This document shows positions 22,437 to 27,799 of a DNA stretch of 27,799 nt, piece after piece. Numbering within the stretch: position 1 is the first letter of the stretch; each line of letters starts with the position of its first letter. This stretch comes from Anaerofilum sp. GTDB taxonomy: Bacteria; Bacillota; Clostridia; Oscillospirales; Ruminococcaceae. The position numbers were made by a program, and so were the translations under genes. The notes beneath the pieces were generated by a model. The model saw nothing but the letters and a program-made list of their open reading frames with translations. It searched no databases and had not been told where the DNA came from. The stretch spans positions 1-27,799 of the forward strand of contig JAHHUF010000013.1 of assembly GCA_020024115.1 (NCBI GenBank), read 5' to 3'.

Positions 22437-24938
22437 TTATTTCAAAAACTTTCGCAAAGTCTGCATCAGAATATGAAAATCAATTGGTTTTGAGATGTGG
22501 GCATTCATGCCTGACTCCATCGACCGTGCAATATCATCCGAAAACGCATTTGCTGTAACTGCAAAAATAGGAACATTTGTTGCATCAGAACGGCTCATTG
22601 CACGAATTTGCCTTGCTGCACCGCATCCGTCCAACTCTGGCATCTGCATATCCATCAAAATTGCATCAAAATACCCTTCTTCGGATTTTTCAAATTGTTC
22701 CACAGCCTCTTTGCCATTCCATGCTTCAACAACTTCAATTCCATTCATTTCCAGCAATTCTTTGGCAATTTCCATATTGATTTGATTGTCTTCTGCAAGC
22801 AAAATATGAAACCCTGCCAAATCTTGTTCTTTTTCGGAAACAGAATGATTGGAGTGTTCTTTGCTGTCTTCTTTTATCTGAAGCGGCAGAGAAAGAGTAA
22901 AGGTGGTTCCTTTTCCCAATTCACTTTCCACCTGAATGGTTCCATTGAGTGCATCCACCAAATTTTTGACAATTGGCATCCCAAGCCCTGTGCCAATAAC
23001 ACGCTTTTCCAAAAAACATTCTTCTTGCTCAAAAGGCAAAAAGATTTTGTTCAAAAACTCTTTGCTCATTCCAATGCCTGTATCTTTTACCTGAATTTGA
23101 TACACGCCAAATTCCCGATAGTTGGATGGAGATTGTTTTACATCCACTGAAATTTTTCCATGCTCTTTGGTGAATTTGATTGCATTAGAAAGCAAGTTAT
23201 TCAAAATTTGAGAGATTCGCAAAGAGTCACTGATGACACATTGATTGGTGACCGAAACTGTCACACCAAGTGTTTTATTTTGCTGTTTTACTTCCGGCTG
23301 GAAAATATCGGTTGTCGTTTCAATCAATTCTTTCAAATCAAATTCTGCTTGTGCGACACTCATTTTTCCTTGTTCAATTTTCATCATATCTAACAAGTTA
23401 TTGATAAGTTGCAACAAATGTTTGCTGGAAAAATTGATTTTTCTCAAATAATCTTTAACCTGCTCTGTGTTTTCGATTTGTGTTGCTGCAAGCTGTGACA
23501 AACCAATAATTGCATTGAGTGGAGTTCGCATATCGTGGGACATATTGGACAAAAATTCATTTTTTGCCTGACTTGCAGCTTTTGCTTCTTGAATGGAATC
23601 TTTCAGAAGCTGCATTTGCTGCAATTCTCGGTTTTTACGGTAGTTGATTTTTTGGAAAGCAAAAATAACCTCATTTTCATGCAATTCATGCACATCAAAC
23701 AACAATTGAATATTTACCCATTCATATTCGTCCCCAAATTTTCGCTGAAAATTGCCTCCAAAATCATTGACTCCTTCTTGCATCAGCTTGCGAATATTGG
23801 AAATGGACAAGCTCTGCGTAAAACGCTGTGCTGCTTGAGGTTCTATGACAGATTGCATTATTTTCATAAAATGGGGATAGCTGGGGCAATCTCCCATAAT
23901 TTCAGCCAAATCTGCTGATGGCTTGACCGTTTGAAAGGTTTCCTGTTCAATATCCAACAGGTAAATTTCATAATAAACTTTAGACAACGCATGAATAGTG
24001 CGCTCACTTTTGATGGCTTGTTTGGAAATTTGATAATTTCCCCACACCATTCGTACAATCAAAGTAAAATGAACTGCTGTTAAAAGCAAAACAACCAGAA
24101 TAATATAATTGCTGGCACCATTTGACCAATCATTAGAAATGCTGGCAACCGAAATCCAACCAAACTCGCTATACGAAGAATAGACCATTTGAGGCTTTCC
24201 ATAGAGGTCTATATAAGAAAAATCGTCGCCTATGGGGTGCTCTTTGACACTTTTGTATAGATAATTCATGTATTCTATGTCATGGTTGCACTCTACACCA
24301 CCTGAACAGCATTTATGCACAACCACATTTCCATTGCGGTCAAAGGTTGCCTGCAAGCTGTCTTTTTTCAGTTTTTCCAAACTTCGCATTTGCTGAATCT
24401 GCGAAAGATGAATATCAATTCCTACCACATCACCATCACCAAAGGATTTTGACATGGTGATAATTTTATTATTTGTTTGTATGTCTATGTAAACATCGGA
24501 ATAATAAATTTTCCCATTTCTTTTCAGTGCTTCCATATACCAACTGCACCGCTTTATATAAGATATTTCCGGCTGATTTTTTTTCATTTGAGAATAAAAT
24601 TCTCCGTCAATCACCGCAAATACCCCTGTAAAACAGCTATTAGGTTCTTTGATAATTTCTATTGAATAAGAATCCAACCATTCAACAATTTTTTCAATTG
24701 GATACCCCTCATTTTTCATAAGGTTGATTTGCAATGCTGCATTGTTCAAAATGGTACGATGCTCAATGAGCAAAGCACTATCTTTTAGATAATAGTTTTT
24801 TGCAAGCTGATGCCCTGCTTCTTTTGCATTTTTTTCCGAACTATGTGCAACAAAAAAAATTCCTCCCATTGTCAGAAGGAGCAGAAGAACCAAAACAGCT
24901 AGATTGAGCCAGATGGTTTGTTTTTTGGTTTTTTTCAT
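22437..24938 (-). CDS. Hybrid sensor histidine kinase with C-terminal receiver
   Basis: 833 residues. An N-terminal membrane helix (11-32) is followed by an extracellular Cache-like sensor (about 33-275), with FTGVFAVIDGEFY and YYSDVYIDIQTNNKIITMSKSF, and a second helix (276-298). A PAS-like module (about 315-435) leads to HisKA with the phospho-acceptor H468 in FLSNMSHDMRTPLNAIIGLS. The HATPase has its N box at ILNNLLSNAIKF, DTGIGM (619-624) and GTGLGM (649-654). A receiver domain (710-832) has D763 in ILMDMQMPELDG and the lysine in HISKPID. All catalytic residues are present. No separate response regulator or Hpt gene is next to it, so the output partner is elsewhere. The extracellular CCSGGVEC segment (210-217) could form disulfides. 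The ATG at 24938 has GGAGAA about 7 bases upstream. Confidence 0.95.
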   Translation of the reverse strand: MKKTKKQTIWLNLAVLVLLLLLTMGGIFFVAHSSEKNAKEAGHQLAKNYYLKDSALLIEHRTILNNAALQINLMKNEGYPIEKIVEWLDSYSIEIIKEPNSCFTGVFAVIDGEFYSQMKKNQPEISYIKRCSWYMEALKRNGKIYYSDVYIDIQTNNKIITMSKSFGDGDVVGIDIHLSQIQQMRSLEKLKKDSLQATFDRNGNVVVHKCCSGGVECNHDIEYMNYLYKSVKEHPIGDDFSYIDLYGKPQMVYSSYSEFGWISVASISNDWSNGASNYIILVVLLLTAVHFTLIVRMVWGNYQISKQAIKSERTIHALSKVYYEIYLLDIEQETFQTVKPSADLAEIMGDCPSYPHFMKIMQSVIEPQAAQRFTQSLSISNIRKLMQEGVNDFGGNFQRKFGDEYEWVNIQLLFDVHELHENEVIFAFQKINYRKNRELQQMQLLKDSIQEAKAASQAKNEFLSNMSHDMRTPLNAIIGLSQLAATQIENTEQVKDYLRKINFSSKHLLQLINNLLDMMKIEQGKMSVAQAEFDLKELIETTTDIFQPEVKQQNKTLGVTVSVTNQCVISDSLRISQILNNLLSNAIKFTKEHGKISVDVKQSPSNYREFGVYQIQVKDTGIGMSKEFLNKIFLPFEQEECFLEKRVIGTGLGMPIVKNLVDALNGTIQVESELGKGTTFTLSLPLQIKEDSKEHSNHSVSEKEQDLAGFHILLAEDNQINMEIAKELLEMNGIEVVEAWNGKEAVEQFEKSEEGYFDAILMDMQMPELDGCGAARQIRAMSRSDATNVPIFAVTANAFSDDIARSMESGMNAHISKPIDFHILMQTLRKFLK

Positions 24939-25112
24939 TTTGCTTCTCCAGTTTTAAATATGATTTAAAAATTTAATATGGTATTTCTTATTATAATAAC
25001 AAAGCCATATTTTTTCTTTATATCCCTTGAATGATAGATGTATTGAAACAATTTATTTTACAAATATTTTATCACACTTGTCAGCAATTTGCACGATTTT
25101 CCAGAGCAAGAT

Positions 25113-25159
25113 AAAAAGCCAACCAAAAGAAGGATGACCCATTCCTTTGGTTGGCTTTT
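25113..25159 (-). terminator. Terminator of the DUF4173-type gene
   Basis: AAAAGCCAACCAAA pairs with TTTGGTTGGCTTTT, a 14-bp perfect stem (25114-25127 with 25146-25159), followed on the minus strand by TTTTTATC. The 24939-25112 interval between it and the kinase start holds only AT-rich DNA with possible -10 boxes. Confidence 0.85.
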
Positions 25160-25235
25160 GAATTTCAAGAAAATTGCAAAGACATTTTCGACAAATAAAA
25201 TATGATTTATTTTTCTATTTTTTAGAACCCTGTTT

Positions 25236-26651
25236 TTAATGCATCATTTGTGAATATTGAATACTGTCCATGTGTCTTGGAGCAAAGTGTCCCTCAATTG
25301 TATTCCAATCCACAAAGCAGAAAATGCAAAACAAAACTACTGCAATATGCACTGCATAAAACACTGCTTTAAAGGGACGGAACAGGGTAGCAATTGCCAG
25401 AATTGACCAAATCATAATGATGCAAACGGCATAGATTGCAAGGACTCGTTTGGAAGTAATTCCAAACCGTTCTATATACAGCCACAGTTTGCTGAATGCA
25501 ATCACTGCAAACAAAATATTACAACTGCATAAAACACTTCCCCAAATCTTTAACCACTTGTTTTGCCGCAATGGAATTGCACTGAATTTTGCTCCAACTG
25601 CAAGCACAATTAAATTGACTGCTACAATGCGAACTAGCTCAAAAAAGCCTTCTCTTGCATATTCTGCTGCGGTGTATTGCTGGGGCAGTTGTCCTGCAAA
25701 CCCCATTGTAAAATATTGAAGCTGCGTTACAAAAAATACAAGATACAAACCACACAAAAGAATAAACACTGTACTGGTTGTTTGTTTAGGAACTATCCTC
25801 AATTTATCCGCTAGTTTGTATATTTCTTCCGTTTTTGTACTGTTTGTATTATCCTTTTGATGAAAAGACCCATAAATCAAGCCATAAAACCAACACCAAA
25901 AGAATCCATAAAAAAATAACATGATTGGATTGATGTGGTCAAACAACCATTTAAATATGTTCCACTGTCTAAGCCAGGGGATAATTATTTCCATAGAGCT
26001 GGCAAACATCTCATCTGCTTCAAGCAATGTAGAAAACGCCCATACACAAATTGGCAATGCCAAAACAACGCCCAAGGCTGTCCACAAAAAACCTTTTGCA
26101 TTTAAGTGAAGTTTGGGTTTCTTTATCCCAAAAAACAGCACTTTGATATTTTTCAGAAAATTGGAAAAAGGAAGAATAAACCAAGCCCGCAAAACATCCA
26201 AACCAACCAATGCACCTGTCTGATGTTCAGCAGCAGCCCCCATACGAGTGAGTGCAAATTGAGCTGCGGCAAGGTGGGTTAGCAACTCTATCCATGGAAA
26301 CAGATAAAAATGATTTTCTGTGCATAAATTTCCAATGGGAATAGCAAACATTATTGCCGCCCAAAACCGACTTTCTTTGGATGCTTTTTGATTCAGCAAT
26401 TTTGCAGAAGATTCTACTATGGCAAAAAACGCCAAAAAGAAAAATCCAAAAGTCCATTTATAATAAAATTCAAAAATTGAAAAAATCACCAATTTTACAT
26501 ATAAAACAGACAATAATAAGGTTACGATAGAAATGATTTTTTTGCTTTTCAGAAGCTCCGGATATAATTTTTCATAGTTCTTAACAGAGGAAATGGGTGC
26601 AGAAGAACAGGGGGGACAAACACTGCCCTCCAAACAATTTTTATCTGACAT
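25236..26651 (-). CDS. DUF4173-type polytopic membrane protein
   Basis: 471 residues with about 11-12 hydrophobic segments from residue 35 on. The family signature YAREGFFELVRIVAVNLIVL lies in the second half, followed by a conserved R-x-x-x-FG-x-T-x-x-R-like stretch (IERFGITSKRVLAIYA). The function of DUF4153/DUF4173 proteins is unknown. The cytoplasmic N-terminus has cysteines C6, C12 and C15 (the latter two as CPPC), not usual for the family as I know it, and could bind a metal. The ATG at 26651 is chosen because AAAGGAG lies 9 bases upstream; the earlier in-frame start at 26699 has no ribosome site. It lies downstream of the DUF2975/XRE pair on the same strand, a common setting for this family in Clostridia as far as I recall. 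Confidence 0.8.
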   Translation of the reverse strand: MSDKNCLEGSVCPPCSSAPISSVKNYEKLYPELLKSKKIISIVTLLLSVLYVKLVIFSIFEFYYKWTFGFFFLAFFAIVESSAKLLNQKASKESRFWAAIMFAIPIGNLCTENHFYLFPWIELLTHLAAAQFALTRMGAAAEHQTGALVGLDVLRAWFILPFSNFLKNIKVLFFGIKKPKLHLNAKGFLWTALGVVLALPICVWAFSTLLEADEMFASSMEIIIPWLRQWNIFKWLFDHINPIMLFFYGFFWCWFYGLIYGSFHQKDNTNSTKTEEIYKLADKLRIVPKQTTSTVFILLCGLYLVFFVTQLQYFTMGFAGQLPQQYTAAEYAREGFFELVRIVAVNLIVLAVGAKFSAIPLRQNKWLKIWGSVLCSCNILFAVIAFSKLWLYIERFGITSKRVLAIYAVCIIMIWSILAIATLFRPFKAVFYAVHIAVVLFCIFCFVDWNTIEGHFAPRHMDSIQYSQMMH

Positions 26652-26766
26652 TTCAAAAAACTCCTTTCTATTGATGCAAAGATGTATTTTTGCAGACAAA
26701 CCAGTAGCAATTTAACCAAGAACCACTCATTTTTGCAAAGACATCTTTTAATCGCATAGGGGAAGA

Positions 26767-26973
26767 TTATTCTTCTGAATATTCCAGCAAATCCGCAGGC
26801 TGACAATCTAAGGCTTCACACAATGCTGCCAAAGTGGAAAACCGCACAGCCTTTGCTTTGTTATTTTTCAGGATAGAAAGATTGGCAGGGGTAATTCCGA
26901 TTTTTTCAGCCAGCTCTCCTGCACTGATTTTTCGTTTTGCCATCATTACATCCCAATTCACAATACTACGCAC
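26767..26973 (-). CDS. Small XRE-family (Cro/YozG-like) DNA-binding regulator
   Basis: 68 residues, almost entirely a helix-turn-helix: VMMAKRKISAGELAEKIGI then the recognition helix TPANLSILKNNKAKAVRFST, and LAALCEALDCQPADLLEY, the typical end of this subfamily. It begins at GTG 26973 (VRSIVNWDVMMAKRK), since family members start with I-V-N-x-D-V-M-x-A-K; the ATGs at 26946 and 26943 would cut off that strand. The ribosome site is an AAGAGA about 7 bases upstream. It lies 15 bases after the DUF2975 gene, in the same transcript. Such pairs are thought to be autoregulated; the palindrome at 27502-27530 is the likely operator. Confidence 0.93.
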   Translation of the reverse strand: MRSIVNWDVMMAKRKISAGELAEKIGITPANLSILKNNKAKAVRFSTLAALCEALDCQPADLLEYSEE

Positions 26974-26988
26974 AAAACATCTCTTTTC

Positions 26989-27441
26989 TTAAATGGTATA
27001 GTCATTTTCATCTTTTAATTCCACTGCTTGCTGCATAATATTTTTAACAACACGCACAATCAATGCCATAAAAGCTGCCATTGCTGCCAAAATGAAATAG
27101 GGGAAATAGTAGCCTGTGCTGACCAAACAAATAATTGCCACAGCAAAACAGCACCAGCTAATTCTTCGCAATCGCTGAACATTTTGTGGGACAAAAACAT
27201 TATCCTTGCCAATTTGCACCAATAGCTGCCACAACAGCCACAAAATCGGGAAGATGAACACCGCTGCACTGTAAATAGTTGCCATAAAATATTTTTGTAC
27301 ATATACAATATTGGCACGGCTAAAATGCACAAACCAATTTGTCAGCCAAGGTGCTGTGAATAAAATTATCAGTGCTGCAATTGTAAACAAAATGACACAC
27401 AACTTAGAAAAAGCAATGCTTGCTTTGCCATTCCACTTCAT
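26989..27441 (-). CDS. DUF2975 membrane protein, partner of the XRE regulator
   Basis: 150 residues with four hydrophobic segments (about 12-33, 48-72, 94-112 and 114-130). It ends in the DUF2975 hallmark FILAAMAAFMALIVRVVK followed by AVELKDENDYTI. The function is unknown; the family nearly always precedes a small Cro-like repressor, as here, and may sense a membrane signal and control it, which is inference. The ATG at 27441 has AAAGGAG 8 bases upstream. A near-consensus promoter (27472-27500) drives the pair. Confidence 0.88.
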   Translation of the reverse strand: MKWNGKASIAFSKLCVILFTIAALIILFTAPWLTNWFVHFSRANIVYVQKYFMATIYSAAVFIFPILWLLWQLLVQIGKDNVFVPQNVQRLRRISWCCFAVAIICLVSTGYYFPYFILAAMAAFMALIVRVVKNIMQQAVELKDENDYTI

Positions 27442-27471
27442 TGGATACTCTCCTTTGTTTTTGTTGTACCT

Positions 27472-27500
27472 AATATATCACATGTTTTTCTGTTTTTCAA
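27472..27500 (-). promoter_or_regulatory. Promoter of the DUF2975-XRE operon
   Basis: TTGAAA (27500-27495 on the minus strand), 17 bases, TATATT (27477-27472), about 30 bases before the ATG. Confidence 0.8.
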
Positions 27501-27501
27501 G

Positions 27502-27530
27502 TATTATTTATCGAAAAACAATAAATAATA
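27502..27530. repeat. Palindromic operator candidate upstream of the DUF2975-XRE promoter
   Basis: TATTATTTAT (27502-27511) and ATAAATAATA (27521-27530) form a perfect 10-bp inverted repeat with centre CGAAAAACA, directly abutting the -35 box. Position and symmetry fit a site for the XRE dimer. Confidence 0.5.
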
Positions 27531-27799
27531 TCTGTTTTACAATATATCAAATTTTATATTTTGGGATTTGAAGTATGGCAATGCTACATCATTCGCTATG
27601 AGGGGTTGCAGCAGAAATTTTTTCGGTGTATGAACCAAAAAACACAGTCAATTCTTTCCTGAGTTAACAAGTATTTTTCAAAAATATGACAGAAAATTTT
27701 GGGAAAATACACTATCTCAACATTTTTGTGTAAATCGTGTGTTGTTGCATTGTAATTTTTAATCTATTTTAATGCTAAAAAAAGATGCACTCTTAAAAC
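27531..27799. other. Window-edge stretch without a supported gene
   Basis: AT-rich. There is no open frame with a ribosome site on either strand. It contains a short TATTTTT-C-AAAAATA palindrome near 27672-27686. A divergent gene may begin beyond the window. Confidence 0.5.

Noticed and set aside
26652..26699. 16-residue N-terminal extension of the DUF4173-type protein
   Set aside because: There is no ribosome site before 26699, whereas AAAGGAG stands correctly before the ATG at 26651.
1..27799. CRISPR array, complete insertion sequence, prophage or attachment site
   Set aside because: I looked for regularly spaced repeats, transposase motifs and tRNA-adjacent integrases and saw none. The two tRNA genes are flanked by their own promoters and terminators and not by duplicated 3' ends.

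Overview
The window looks like chromosomal DNA of an anaerobic, Gram-positive-type Clostridia (Bacillota), plausibly an Oscillospiraceae/Ruminococcaceae-like gut anaerobe. The evidence is a large one-subunit pyruvate:ferredoxin oxidoreductase, a clostridial 2[4Fe-4S] ferredoxin, AAAGGAG-type ribosome binding sites, and a Firmicutes housekeeping cluster (darA-holB-ricT-yabB-rsmI). The genus cannot be read from the sequence. The 21.5-27.8 kb part looks richer in A+T than the 8-21 kb part by eye; I did not compute this.

Layout. 1-3.3 kb: 3' part of nifJ/por, truncated by the window edge, with a terminator. 3.4-7.8 kb: a zinc-knuckle membrane protein; on the minus strand a YegS-type lipid kinase followed by a small gene broken by a one-base frameshift; a YitT transporter-like protein; an inverted-repeat cluster; and a rhomboid-fold protein lacking the catalytic serine motif. 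7.9-13.5 kb (+): cyclic-di-AMP receptor darA, DNA polymerase III delta prime holB, ricT, a separately promoted and terminated ferredoxin, yabB-like tRNA methyltransferase, rsmI, a YfcE-type phosphodiesterase, and biotin protein ligase starting at TTG. 13.6-15.8 kb (-): a lipoprotein with a papain/C39-like peptidase domain, behind a long structured leader; a gene-free stretch with three intrinsic terminators and a candidate small RNA carrying an anti-Shine-Dalgarno CCUCCU; and a membrane-anchored NERD-domain protein. 15.9-19.5 kb (-): tRNA-Ser(CGA) and tRNA-Arg(ACG), each with its own promoter and terminator, then ilvE and a large membrane-anchored N-acetylmuramoyl-L-alanine amidase. 19.7-21.5 kb (+): a MYG1-family gene translationally coupled to a GIY-YIG/GNAT fusion. 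21.5-27.8 kb: a more accessory-looking block. It holds a 35-residue remnant of ribonuclease Z cut off within about 13 bp of an Imm22-type immunity gene, a hybrid histidine kinase, a DUF4173-type membrane protein, and a DUF2975 + XRE regulator pair with a palindromic operator candidate.

How it fits together. PFOR makes acetyl-CoA and reduced ferredoxin, and the small ferredoxin at 10.4 kb is a typical acceptor. The darA-holB-ricT-yabB-rsmI run is the conserved Firmicutes order, but yazA (GIY-YIG), which usually sits between yabB and rsmI, is missing there and appears 9 kb away fused to an acetyltransferase. No CRISPR array, complete insertion sequence or phage module is visible. The points most worth a second look are the small-RNA candidate and the structured leader with a micro-ORF at 14.4-15.0 kb, the truncated rnz/Imm22 junction, the GIY-YIG/GNAT fusion, and the frameshifted gene at 4.5-4.9 kb.
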